Positions 36,661 to 44,622 of a stretch of DNA of 64,000 nt are shown piece after piece. The notes below the pieces were generated by a model. That model did not search any database, was not told the DNA's origin, and was given only the letters and a program-made list of their open reading frames with translations. This DNA comes from CATOSK01 sp965203975 (lineage in GTDB: Bacteria > Chloroflexota > Dehalococcoidia > Lucifugimonadales > UBA3495), in NCBI GenBank assembly GCA_965203975.1, contig CBDBDT010000002.1, forward strand, positions 2,604,001 through 2,668,000, given 5' to 3'. Made by a program: the position numbers and the translations under genes. Each line of letters opens with the position of its first letter. Position 1 is the stretch's first letter.

Positions 36661-37212
36661 ATCCCTGAACGAGTTGCGAAAGCGGTACAGCGTCATCTCC
36701 GGCTCAATCGGCGAGACCGGCATATACCCCGCCTCCTCGATCTTCGCCACGATGAACCAGGGCCCTTCCTGCTCCAGCGCCTGCACCAGCGCCCCCTCCA
36801 GCGACTCCAGATCCCGCACCGTCTCCGTATGCTCGATGCTGCAGCTGCGGGCCACCTGTTCCAGGTCCGTGCCGTGGGCCGTGTGGCTGGCTTGGTGCCC
36901 GGTCTGTCCCCACTGCTCGTTGTCCCAGACAATGACGATCAGGTTCTTCGGCTGCTCCCTTCCTATCGTCGCGATGGTTCCCAGGTTCATCAGCAGCGAC
37001 CCGTCGCCATCCAGCGAAATCACCTGCTCGCCGGTTGATACTGCCATCCCCAGCGCGATGGATGAGCACAGCCCCATGTTCCCGTAGGTATAGAAATTCC
37101 GGTCCCGGTGCCCGGCGTGCCACAGCTCGTCCGTAGTCGGACCCAGGTTGCTGACGATGGGCCGGTTTCCGGCGTGTTTCAATACCAGTTGCGTAGCTTC
37201 GAACCTAAGCAA
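36658..37212 (-). CDS. Split TPP-dependent decarboxylase, beta (TPP-binding) subunit; sulfopyruvate decarboxylase-like
   Basis: A 184-residue protein holding only the pyrophosphate domain of a TPP enzyme: YGNMGLCSSIALGMA, then the Mg-TPP motif DGDGSLLMNLG (from residue 68) ending in DN (97-98), and HASHTAHGTDLEQVA. Size and layout match ComE of sulfopyruvate decarboxylase or the C-half of phosphonopyruvate decarboxylase. Its start overlaps the alpha gene's end by 8 bp. Its stop lies inside a repeat. Substrate (sulfo-, phosphono- or another 2-oxoacid) is undetermined. Confidence 0.78.
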   Translation of the reverse strand: MLRFEATQLVLKHAGNRPIVSNLGPTTDELWHAGHRDRNFYTYGNMGLCSSIALGMAVSTGEQVISLDGDGSLLMNLGTIATIGREQPKNLIVIVWDNEQWGQTGHQASHTAHGTDLEQVARSCSIEHTETVRDLESLEGALVQALEQEGPWFIVAKIEEAGYMPVSPIEPEMTLYRFRNSFRD

Positions 37213-37711
37213 TCTTGCCTCCGTGCAGCAGTTGGGTCAGGCAGATGGCTACCGGCTGCCGGTTGGCGTGGCACAGCTTCATCGCCCCGTCGACGATGTT
37301 GTCCATCCGGTACTCGTCCTCCAGCGTGAAATGCACCAGCCCCAGTTGGTCCAGGATCGGACGGGTGGAACGCCCCATCGCCACCTGCGCGATGTTGAAC
37401 TCCCCCGGGCCGCCCCGCAGGTTGACGAACATCGGGATCGGGGTCCGCGCCGGAATGCACAGGCTGGCGATGGCGTTGATGCTGTTGCCGAACCCGCTGG
37501 ACTGCATGAACACCGCCGAGTTGCGGCCCGTCGCGTAGGCCCCCACGGCCACGCCCACCGCCTCCTCCTCCCGGCTGCACGAAACCAGGTGGAAGAACGG
37601 GTCCGCGTCTATGCGGCTGGCAACCTGGTCAATGGATATGTCCGGGACGTAGGCAATCAGCGAGGTGTCCCAGTTCTTCAGCGCCTGCACAATGGTCTCG
37701 GCCCAGTTCAT
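37205..37711 (-). CDS. Split TPP-dependent decarboxylase, alpha (pyrimidine) subunit; sulfopyruvate decarboxylase-like
   Basis: A 168-residue protein holding only the pyrimidine domain: YVPDISIDQVASRI, the activating-Glu segment CSREEEAVGVAVGAYA (Glu48-50), and MQSSGFGNSINAIASL. This is the size of ComD. With the overlapping beta gene it forms an obligate heteromer, unlike the single-chain decarboxylases. Relatives act in coenzyme M synthesis in archaea and in sulfonate or phosphonate metabolism in bacteria. No such neighbour genes are present to choose between them. Confidence 0.78.
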   Translation of the reverse strand: MNWAETIVQALKNWDTSLIAYVPDISIDQVASRIDADPFFHLVSCSREEEAVGVAVGAYATGRNSAVFMQSSGFGNSINAIASLCIPARTPIPMFVNLRGGPGEFNIAQVAMGRSTRPILDQLGLVHFTLEDEYRMDNIVDGAMKLCHANRQPVAICLTQLLHGGKIA

Positions 37712-37879
37712 TCAGTTGCACCCCCACCCAGGACATGACTTGGATACGCTCCCGCGGCCCCCGCGCCACCTTCCTCCGCACCCGGCCGGAAAGCACCGTA
37801 AACCTTAGCAGTGTTGCTATTCACTGTCAAAAGAACCGCAGCCACTCAACTCCTCAAGCGCTCCGTCTGAATCTCCCCT

Positions 37880-37908
37880 CGGACGCCAAAGCCAGGCTGT
37901 CGTATAAT
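37880..37908 (+). promoter_or_regulatory. Promoter of hicBA
   Basis: CGGACG (37880-37885), 17-bp spacer, perfect TATAAT (37903-37908). The in-frame ATG at 37907 lies inside the -10 box, so translation should begin further down at TTG 37955. Confidence 0.55.
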
Positions 37909-37954
37909 GGATTCCAGGTCGGTTGTCTATAACCTGTTTCCAGCAGGTGCTCTT

Positions 37955-38197
37955 TTGCAAACCTACGTTTTTCGCGTCTTGATTGAACCCGACGAAGACC
38001 GGTGGTTGGCCTACTGTCCTGCCTTGGACTATTACGCAGCGGAAACGTGGGGCTATACCAGGGACGAGGCTCGGAAGAACATTCATGAAGTCATTCGCAT
38101 GGTGGTGGAAGGGCTGTTAGAAGAAGGGGCTCTCATCCCCCAAGAATCTGGAGATCTTAACGGTGTTTCCCTTGAGCAGGTTGCGGTATCCGTCTGA
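37955..38197 (+). CDS. hicB: HicB-family antitoxin
   Basis: From TTG 37955 (AGGTG 7 bases upstream) the protein is 80 residues: QTYVFRVLIEPDEDRWLAYCPALDYY, then GYTRDEARKNIHEVIRMVVEGLLEEG, the HicB fold that mimics RNase H and blocks HicA. There is no obvious DNA-binding C-terminal domain, so autoregulation through HicB alone is uncertain. The antitoxin precedes the toxin, the less common order. The genes overlap by 35 bp. Confidence 0.82.
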   Translation: MQTYVFRVLIEPDEDRWLAYCPALDYYAAETWGYTRDEARKNIHEVIRMVVEGLLEEGALIPQESGDLNGVSLEQVAVSV

Positions 38198-38447
38198 ATT
38201 GGATATCGATTGGAGTAAATTACGCGGCTTAACCGCTCGTGAGTTAACCAACGCACTGCTTAGGGACGGCTTTGTGCTCCGTCGACAAACCGGGAGCCAT
38301 CAACAATACCTGCACCCCGATGGGCGCAGAGTGACAGTTTCGTTCCACCACCCCGGCGAAACGTTTAGGGTCGGCATATTGAGAAGAATGATCCAAGCCC
38401 GTGCTCAATGGACGGTTGAGGATTTGGAACGGTTGAGGCTGCTGTAA
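38163..38447 (+). CDS. hicA: HicA-family toxin (mRNA interferase)
   Basis: Up to 94 residues with the double-stranded-RNA-binding-like HicA core: LTARELTNALLRDGFVLRRQTGSHQQYLHP (catalytic His46 in GSHQQY), then VTVSFHHPGETFRVGILRRMI. It cleaves mRNA when free of HicB. GTG 38163 has GGAG 9 bases upstream; TTG 38199 would give a more typical short N-terminus. The frame is intact. It overlaps hicB, implying coupled translation. Confidence 0.85.
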   Translation: MFPLSRLRYPSELDIDWSKLRGLTARELTNALLRDGFVLRRQTGSHQQYLHPDGRRVTVSFHHPGETFRVGILRRMIQARAQWTVEDLERLRLL

Positions 38448-39101
38448 TCGAAACAAACCCGGCTTCAACCACCCCAACGTTTCAAGACTTCAAAGACCCT
38501 CGCAAAAACTCAGGTTCATTGGAAACGCTGCATAAGGTTGGCCCCCAACTACTGACGCTCTTCCCCTTGCGCCCCGTTGCCTCCCCCGCGTACCATCAAG
38601 GGGTGAAACGTCCATCGTCACCTTCCTCGTACAGCCGCCTCCCAAGATTCAGGGATAGCCGACCCGTCGCCACCTCTCCACTGCCCCGAATACCGCAAAA
38701 TTCACCAGGAAAATTTCCTTCGATCCCTTGCAATCATGCCGGTCCCACTGCCCTCAGAACCAATGACACAAAATGTCTCAAAAATGCCTCACTTTGCCCC
38801 GGTTCTGCCCCAATCCGGGGACACTTGGCCGCTCCATAGGCATACTTTGGGACTCGCCGCGCCATGAATCCGTGCTCAAATCCTTCGAAAATGTCCCAAA
38901 AACAAAAAACCGGAAAAACGGCCCCTCCTTGCCCGCTTCCAACAACTGCCTCACGGCCTTCGCCAATGGGACAGAATCGGACAAAATAGGACACATTTAA
39001 TTTTCGTCCCAGACACTCCTGCCCCCTCCTTTGTCCCCATCCCTGCTTCTATGGCATAATGGCGCCGCCCCGTTTCAGCCCCCTTTGGAGGATTCTTTCG
39101 T
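38448..39101. other. 654-bp region without a recognisable gene
   Basis: The middle (38700-39000) is AT-richer and holds a palindrome, CCCCGGTTCTGCCCCAATCCGGGG, and several copies of GGGACA/TGTCCC-like words and A-runs. Short frames exist on both strands but none has a ribosome-binding site or recognisable motif. The last 70 bp carry the promoter of the thiolase gene. Confidence 0.5.
39031..39060 (+). promoter_or_regulatory. Promoter of the thiolase/DUF35 pair
   Basis: TTGTCC (39031-39036), 18-bp spacer, CATAAT (39055-39060); ATG 39102 follows with GGAGG at 39087-39091. Confidence 0.55.
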
Positions 39102-40283
39102 ATGGTCGACCTTAAGCACGGCGCTGCCATCGTGGGCATCCACGAGCACGTCACCCGCTACGCCCCCGACCTCAGCGAGCTACAGATCCAGGGCGAGAGC
39201 GTCATCAAGGCCCTCGAAGACGCCGGCCTGACCAAGAACGACGTTGACGGCCTCTTCACCGCCTCCAGCAGCATCCGCAACAGCGGCATGAACCTAGCCG
39301 ACTACCTCAACATGTACCCCAAATACGTGGACAACACCACCGTCGGTGGCGGCTCCTTCGAGTTCCACCTCTCCCACGCCCTCACCGCCATCGCCGCCGG
39401 ACGCATCAACTGCGCCGTCATCACCTACAGCAGCCTCGCCCGTTCTGGCGGAGTCTCCGTCGGCACCGGTGGCGTCGGACGCTACGGCCACCCCCGCCTC
39501 GACCCTTCCCCGGACAGCTTCGAGGAAATCTACGGCCTCACCACCGTCGGCCTCTACGCTATGATCGCCCAGCGTCACATGCACCTCTACGGCACCACCT
39601 CCGAGCAGTTGGCCGAGGTTTCCGTGGCGATGCGGCACCACGCTTCCATGAACCCCGATGCCCTCTTCCGCACCCCCATCACCGTCGGGGATGTGGTCAA
39701 CGCCCGCATGATCTCGTCCCCCCTCCACCTCCTCGACTGCTGCGTCATCACCGATGGCGGCGGAGCAGTCGTCGTGGCATCCCCCGAGGTCGCCCGCAAC
39801 TGCCGCCAGCACCCCGTTTGGGTGCTCGGCACCGGCGAGGCCATCGCCCACCAGGGCGCCGGTCAGCGTGACCTCATCTATATAGCCGCCCACCAGAGCT
39901 CGCCCCGCGCCTTTGAGATGGCCGGCGTCACCCATGACGACATCGACATGGCCATGGTCTACGACTCTTTCACCATCACCGTCGTGGAGACCTTGGAAGA
40001 CCTGGGTTTCTGCAAGAAGGGAGAGGGCGGAGAGTTCGTCTCCGGCGGGCGCCTCAAGGTGGGCGGCGAACTGCCCATCAACACCGACGGCGGCGGCCTG
40101 TCCTCCAACCATCCGGGAATGCGCGGCATTTTCCTCCTGTTGGAGGCCACCCGCCAGCTCCGGCACCAGTTCGCGGGAACTCCCCGCCAGGTCGAAAACT
40201 GTCAAATTGCCCTGTGCCACGGCACCGGCGGCGCCCTTGGCTCCCGCCACAGCGGCGGCACCGTAATCCTCGGGAGGGACTAG
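39102..40283 (+). CDS. Thiolase-fold protein lacking the nucleophilic Cys (SCP-x/Ltp2-like)
   Basis: A 393-residue thiolase-superfamily protein: AAIVGIHEH start, NTTVGGGSFEFHLSHALTAIAAG where thiolases carry the acylated Cys (Ser85 region here), INTDGGGLSSNHPG, and a C-terminal ALCHGTGGALGS with the conserved Cys-His-Gly-Thr-Gly-Gly. Loss of the nucleophile together with a DUF35 partner two bases downstream is the hallmark of Ltp2-type aldolases in steroid side-chain cleavage and related complexes, so a retro-aldol function is more likely than a thiolase; this is inference from context. Confidence 0.82.
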   Translation: MVDLKHGAAIVGIHEHVTRYAPDLSELQIQGESVIKALEDAGLTKNDVDGLFTASSSIRNSGMNLADYLNMYPKYVDNTTVGGGSFEFHLSHALTAIAAGRINCAVITYSSLARSGGVSVGTGGVGRYGHPRLDPSPDSFEEIYGLTTVGLYAMIAQRHMHLYGTTSEQLAEVSVAMRHHASMNPDALFRTPITVGDVVNARMISSPLHLLDCCVITDGGGAVVVASPEVARNCRQHPVWVLGTGEAIAHQGAGQRDLIYIAAHQSSPRAFEMAGVTHDDIDMAMVYDSFTITVVETLEDLGFCKKGEGGEFVSGGRLKVGGELPINTDGGGLSSNHPGMRGIFLLLEATRQLRHQFAGTPRQVENCQIALCHGTGGALGSRHSGGTVILGRD

Positions 40284-40285
40284 TC

Positions 40286-40699
40286 ATGCCTGAATGGACC
40301 AAGCCTTTGCCCACCGTCGTCGGGGAGACCCGTCCCTACTGGGAGTCCTGCCGCCGCGGCGAGTTGGTTATCCAGCGTTGCGAGAAGTGCGGCCAGTACC
40401 AGTTCTACCCCCGAGGAATCTGCGCCAACTGCTGGTCCACCGACATCAGGTGGGTCAAGTCCACCGGACGCGGCACCGTCTGGACCTACACCGTCACCTA
40501 CCAGAACCGCACCCAGGGATTCGCCCAGGAAGTCCCTTACGTCCTCGCCCTAGTCGAACTGGAAGAGGGCGTCCGCATGTTCAGCAACATCGTCGAGTGC
40601 AACCCCCGCGATGTGACAGTCGGGATGCCCGTCGAGGTCACCTTCGTCCAGGCCACCGACCGCATCAGCGTCCCCTTCTTCAAACCCTCCGCTGCCTAG
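40286..40699 (+). CDS. Zn-ribbon OB-fold protein (DUF35/ChsH2 C-terminal type)
   Basis: A 137-residue protein: an N-terminal helix (RPYWESCRRGELVIQ), a rubredoxin-like zinc ribbon (Cys32-x2-Cys35, Cys46-x2-Cys49 in CEKCG and CANCW), and an OB fold from GRGTVWTYTVTYQN to the end. DUF35 proteins dock on thiolase-like partners and stabilise or complete their active site. It follows the thiolase-fold gene by 2 bp with GGGAGGG as the ribosome-binding site, so the two are surely one unit. Confidence 0.9.
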   Translation: MPEWTKPLPTVVGETRPYWESCRRGELVIQRCEKCGQYQFYPRGICANCWSTDIRWVKSTGRGTVWTYTVTYQNRTQGFAQEVPYVLALVELEEGVRMFSNIVECNPRDVTVGMPVEVTFVQATDRISVPFFKPSAA

Positions 40700-40733
40700 C
40701 CGGTTATCCCCGGTCCTAGTCGGGAAAACAAGA

Positions 40734-40764
40734 ACAGGGGCGCCCCATGGGGCGCCCCTGTAAA
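40734..40764. terminator. Convergent bidirectional terminator
   Basis: A palindromic stem, ACAGGGGCGCC (40734-40744) with GGCGCCCCTGT (40751-40761), followed by AAAA on the plus side and TTCTTGTTTTCC on the minus side. It ends both the DUF35 unit and the minus-strand gene that stops at 40791. Confidence 0.85.
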
Positions 40765-40790
40765 ACTCCCTGTCTTTGGGAAGAGTTGGG

Positions 40791-41645
40791 CTAGCGGGGG
40801 ACCAGGTTGGGAGTGGGCTCTTCCGGCAAGGGCTGGGCCTGGATCTCCCGGGCCCGGGCCGCTAGGGCGGGGAATATCTCATCCACCACGCGCTGGTCGT
40901 AATCGGCTGCCACGCCGGGGTACCCGGCGCGGGCGATCATATCCCGCAGCTTGCCGGTGCGGAACTGCTCCAGCGTCCACTCCAGCGTGTCGGGGACCAC
41001 GGTCTTGTCCCAGAAGATCCGATGGTTCTTGTTGCGGGGACCGTAGTGGTAATGGGGGTCGATCCGGAAGCAGTCGAAGGCCAGTAGCTCGGTCTCCTCC
41101 ATGTACGTCCGGCCGGGAGTGCCGGCCAGGTCGGCGAGGACGTGAATGGCCAGGCCGCCGTCGCCGCCGGCCTGCTTCCGCATCTCAAGGCCGAACCGGA
41201 AGTTGCCGGCCTCGAACATATCATGGCCCCGGTTGTGCTTTACCGTGTTGCGGCCGGTCGCGAACAGTTCCCGGGCCGTCGCTCCCAGGTCCTTGAGGAC
41301 TTCGGCAACCTTGCTCTTGTCAATCTGCCCGGCGATCTCCGGATACCCGGCCTCGGTCACCATCTCGGGAAGGATGTTCCGAATCTGAGTGACCGACCAG
41401 CCTATTGGATTGCCGTCCACCGTGGGGTCCATGCGGAACAGCTTGTTCTTGCCTTCCGGCCCGTATACGTAGCTTCGCTCAATATCGAAGCAGTTGAACC
41501 GGAGCAGGGTGGTGTCGTTCCCGCCCTGGACCAAAATGGCTACGCCTTGGTCCGAGTGGTCTTGGATGTTGCCGTCCCAGAGCTCGTGCTGGACGATAAA
41601 CGAGACGGCTCCGGCGTCGAATCTTTCCCTGGTACGCTGCTGCAT
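40791..41645 (-). CDS. Unknown protein with two copies of one domain
   Basis: A 284-residue protein that I do not recognise. Its halves are clear repeats: residues 9-130 and 144-268 both run FDAG/FEAG, then LLxFxCFxIxxxYxYGP, KN, an Asp-x-Thr turn, W-x3-Q-x-R and an AGYP motif, ending in a helix with ALAARARE/GATARELF. Conserved Cys-Phe, Tyr-x-Tyr-Gly-Pro and Lys-Asn suggest a ligand or metal site in each copy. It is cytosolic, with no signal peptide. ATG 41645 follows AAGGAGG. Confidence 0.7.
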   Translation of the reverse strand: MQQRTRERFDAGAVSFIVQHELWDGNIQDHSDQGVAILVQGGNDTTLLRFNCFDIERSYVYGPEGKNKLFRMDPTVDGNPIGWSVTQIRNILPEMVTEAGYPEIAGQIDKSKVAEVLKDLGATARELFATGRNTVKHNRGHDMFEAGNFRFGLEMRKQAGGDGGLAIHVLADLAGTPGRTYMEETELLAFDCFRIDPHYHYGPRNKNHRIFWDKTVVPDTLEWTLEQFRTGKLRDMIARAGYPGVAADYDQRVVDEIFPALAARAREIQAQPLPEEPTPNLVPR

Positions 41646-41708
41646 AGAGATGAACCTCCTTGAGGTGCAAATATTCTGGCGGCATTCTTGCCTCGCCATT
41701 AGTGGTGT

Positions 41709-41714
41709 ATTATA
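41709..41714 (-). promoter_or_regulatory. Candidate -10 box of the duplicated-domain gene
   Basis: Perfect TATAAT on the minus strand (41714-41709), about 64 bases before ATG 41645; no convincing -35 at the right spacing. Confidence 0.35.
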
Positions 41715-41800
41715 GCATCATAAGTAACCTCTTATTGCGGGGTTGTCCAAAACGGGCAGGTGTCCTCTTTCACGGACCTGCGAATAGTGATGGCGTCGAA

Positions 41801-42310
41801 ATGACTATCGGACTTTTGGGTGTCTGGACTGGGCGCATGTTGGCGGGATTAGCCTTCGCCATAGTGATGAGCTTCATCGGAGACGTTTCGGGCCGGGTTT
41901 TTAACCTCCTGTCGGAATATCCCTGGTCCTTCGTCGTGCACTTCAACATCCAGCTCGTATTCATTGGTGTCGCGGCGGGCATCGGAGCCAACCTGGGGTG
42001 GATTAGCCTTCGGTGGAGTCGGTACTACTCCTGGACGATGTGGGTCGTGGTATGTGCCGCGGCCGTGGCGGGAGTCTACGGGGCCCACCACTGGGGTCCC
42101 GGCGTCGCGGACGATTACTGGTGGAGCCGCTTCGCCATGGACACAACGATTCACATTACGGCTGCGGTCACCGGCACCTTGGTCGCCACCGCTATCGGGG
42201 TTACGCAGCAGTCCATCGCCATTTACCGTGCTGAAAGTCGCCCCAAGGTAACCCCGATGACCTCTCAAGCCGCACCCATGGGGGCCGACGAACCCACTTC
42301 GTCTCGATAA
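41801..42310 (+). CDS. Small integral membrane protein, unknown
   Basis: From ATG 41801 a 169-residue protein with about four hydrophobic helices (roughly 8-28, 42-66, 76-95, 112-135), separated by short charged loops such as SLRWSRYYS, and a polar C-terminal tail of about 30 residues. No family was recognised. No clear ribosome-binding site precedes the ATG; an in-frame opening further upstream at 41660 overlaps the divergent promoter and looks non-coding. Confidence 0.55.
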   Translation: MTIGLLGVWTGRMLAGLAFAIVMSFIGDVSGRVFNLLSEYPWSFVVHFNIQLVFIGVAAGIGANLGWISLRWSRYYSWTMWVVVCAAAVAGVYGAHHWGPGVADDYWWSRFAMDTTIHITAAVTGTLVATAIGVTQQSIAIYRAESRPKVTPMTSQAAPMGADEPTSSR

Positions 42311-42713
42311 CTTCAGTCCCCCGCTGCCCCGAGCACGTATCCGGGCCAAAACCCGTTGTCGGGAAGTTTGTCCCCATTGAATGTTACGCTTTTCGCCGTT
42401 CATCAAGGTTATTATTGGCGATACCTCTGATCTTCGGGGCCGACTGTCGGGGTATCCTGCCACCCCCCGGTATTTCCGAATCGCCTGTTTTTATCCATCG
42501 CCGGTTCATGTTGTACGATTTCCGACAATGACCTGCATAGTGGCAAACGGATAGATCTCACTATTCGGCCATGAAGATTGACACCCCACTAACCTGTTGC
42601 TAGACTACCGCCAACTTTCCGCAAGGACGGAGGAATACACACATCCACTATTCGTGTGCATGACCGATACATCTCCTTGAATATAGCTGTTCTGAAGCCA
42701 ATGGGAGAAGAAA
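42311..42713. other. 403-bp region upstream of peptide transporter cluster 1
   Basis: The first about 260 bp show nothing coding; the promoter of cluster 1 lies at 42578-42606, followed by a leader of about 100 bases to ATG 42714. Confidence 0.55.
42578..42606 (+). promoter_or_regulatory. Promoter of peptide transporter cluster 1
   Basis: Perfect TTGACA (42578-42583), 17-bp spacer, TAGACT (42601-42606). Start near 42613. Confidence 0.75.
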
Positions 42714-44495
42714 ATGATGGAAATTAGTCATACTTCTGGTATTTTTCGTATTTGGGTGATTCCTGCCTTTGTGCTGCTGTTGGCCTTCGGTGTTGCCTGC
42801 GGCTCGGCAGCGGAGGACACTTCCCCAGCGGATACCCAACCGGCCGACACTGCCGCATCTGCTCCTGCTCCTGCCGCCGCCCAACCTCAACCGACTGCGG
42901 CACCTGCGGCCGCTGCGGAGCCGGCTCCGGCAACCACCGAGGTTCACGGAGGCACGGTAACGTGGATGATTGGCGGTTTGGGCAGCGAAAACTTTGATTA
43001 CGCCTTCGATGTCGGAGGCAGCAACAATTACATTCGCTTCTTTGGTGGGTTCCTTCTTGAGACCAACGACGTGGGAGAACTGCTCCCCGGTATAGCCTCA
43101 GAATGGGGACTCGCCAACGACGCCCGCACATGGTGGGTCAAAGTTAGGCCGGGCGTAATGTTCCACGATGGCACCGAATTGACCGGGGAAGACGTGCTGT
43201 GGACATGGCAGCACATGTGGAACCCCGAGTCCGTGGAGTGGACCACGCAAAGCGGTGCTCACTCCAGGGCGCGAATCGTCGAAATCATTGAGCAGACCGC
43301 ACCTGACACGGTGAGTATCACAATCGAGATCCCCGACGCTGGCTTCGACGTTGGCAGTTTCTCGGCCGCCAGCCCAAGCCCTTACGTGATTCTGCCCAAG
43401 CGGGATCAGCTCCACGACGAAGCTGAGGTAGAAGCATACGCTCGGAACCCGGTTGGGGCTGGCCCCATGGCTCTCACGAACCACATCCCCGCCGAGGTTA
43501 TGGAGTTTGAACGTTTCGACGACTACTACTACCATCCTGGGAACGGGTTTCCCGAGGACCGCCGGGTGAACTTCAGCAATCTGGACCTTCGGCTCGTTCC
43601 CGAAGAAGCGACCCGGGTGGCAGCCATTAGGGCTGGCGAGGCAGATGTGGCGCCCACTAGCCTGGACGCTCGTGAACAGGTCGAAGCCGGCGGGGGAAAG
43701 TTGATCTTTGGTCGGGAAGGAATCTACTTCCGGATAATGTTGATGGGTTGCATGAACAACTCTGCCGAGCCTTATCCCTGCGACGACATCAAGTTCCGGC
43801 AAGCATTGGATTATGCTCTGGACAAGGAGGTAATAAGGGACCAGTTATACGGCGGGCCCGAGGTAATGGAGGCCAAGGGATGGGCCGCGACGACGCCCAG
43901 TACCATTGGCTACAGCGAAGAATTGGACCCCAGGCCCTTCGATCCTGAGAAGGCCAGGCAACTCCTGGCAGACGCCGGTTACCCGGAAGGAGAAGGGGTT
44001 GGCCCTCTCATCGTGAACACTTGGACTTCCACGGCAATGCCCTTCCTTCCCGAATCGGCTCAGGTAGCCGCCGATTTCTGGAGGAAGGAACTCGGACTGG
44101 ACGTCGAGGTGCGGGTGGGAGACGAGTCGACGCTGAAGAAAGCTACATTGGCCCAGGAGCTCAACGGTCAAATCCTCTGGCGGGACAACGAAGCTCGCAT
44201 CGACGCTGCCAGCATCAGTCGCAGCTCCTACGGGACCCCGGACCACAAAGGCCGCCGGCACAATGATGCTGAGTTATTCCAGGTAGTGCAGAACGCATTG
44301 GCCGAGACGGACAAGGACGCAAGGCCCGACGCTCTGAATGCCATGTATAAAAGGCTACGTGAGGAAACCTATGAATTGGGCATTGGATATGTGAACATCC
44401 CGTGGGCAGTCAGCTCCAGGGTTGAGGACTGGAAGCCGTTCTCCCTTGCATTTTACCCATCAGCCGTCCACACTCTAGTGCTGAAAGATGAGTAA
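42714..44495 (+). CDS. Peptide/nickel-type ABC transporter substrate-binding lipoprotein, cluster 1
   Basis: A 593-residue SBP_bac_5-family receptor. A basic-free n-region, hydrophobic stretch VIPAFVLLLAFGV and lipobox-like GVAC mark a lipoprotein signal; an Ala/Pro/Gln-rich linker of about 50 residues follows. The binding fold shows GIASEWGLANDARTWWV, FHDGTELTGEDVLWTW, LDYALDKEVIRDQLYGG and PFDPEKARQLLADAGYP. Ligand unknown. ATG 42714 follows GGGAG (42703-42707). Paralogous to receptors at 46970 and 52349; two permeases follow. Confidence 0.9.
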   Translation: MMEISHTSGIFRIWVIPAFVLLLAFGVACGSAAEDTSPADTQPADTAASAPAPAAAQPQPTAAPAAAAEPAPATTEVHGGTVTWMIGGLGSENFDYAFDVGGSNNYIRFFGGFLLETNDVGELLPGIASEWGLANDARTWWVKVRPGVMFHDGTELTGEDVLWTWQHMWNPESVEWTTQSGAHSRARIVEIIEQTAPDTVSITIEIPDAGFDVGSFSAASPSPYVILPKRDQLHDEAEVEAYARNPVGAGPMALTNHIPAEVMEFERFDDYYYHPGNGFPEDRRVNFSNLDLRLVPEEATRVAAIRAGEADVAPTSLDAREQVEAGGGKLIFGREGIYFRIMLMGCMNNSAEPYPCDDIKFRQALDYALDKEVIRDQLYGGPEVMEAKGWAATTPSTIGYSEELDPRPFDPEKARQLLADAGYPEGEGVGPLIVNTWTSTAMPFLPESAQVAADFWRKELGLDVEVRVGDESTLKKATLAQELNGQILWRDNEARIDAASISRSSYGTPDHKGRRHNDAELFQVVQNALAETDKDARPDALNAMYKRLREETYELGIGYVNIPWAVSSRVEDWKPFSLAFYPSAVHTLVLKDE

Positions 44496-44520
44496 CACCA
44501 CATAACGGCAGCCCCCCGAG

Positions 44521-44570
44521 CCCGCGATGCCAGGAGTTGATCACCGGATGATTGCTCAGGACATCGCGGG
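44521..44570 (+). promoter_or_regulatory. Intercistronic hairpin between receptor and permease, cluster 1
   Basis: CCCGCGATG (44521-44529) pairs with CATCGCGGG (44562-44570), followed by TTTGG. Similar stems occupy the same position in clusters 2 and 3. It may be a partial terminator or mRNA stabiliser that raises receptor over permease levels. Confidence 0.6.
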
Positions 44571-44622
44571 TTTGGTATAACGTGTCACTCTTGGCTATCC
44601 CCGTCTTGCTTAAGGAATATCC

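Noticed and set aside
38734..39000. Small frames on both strands in the 38.4-39.1 kb gap
   Set aside because: No ribosome-binding sites, no recognisable residues, and the opposing frames overlap completely.
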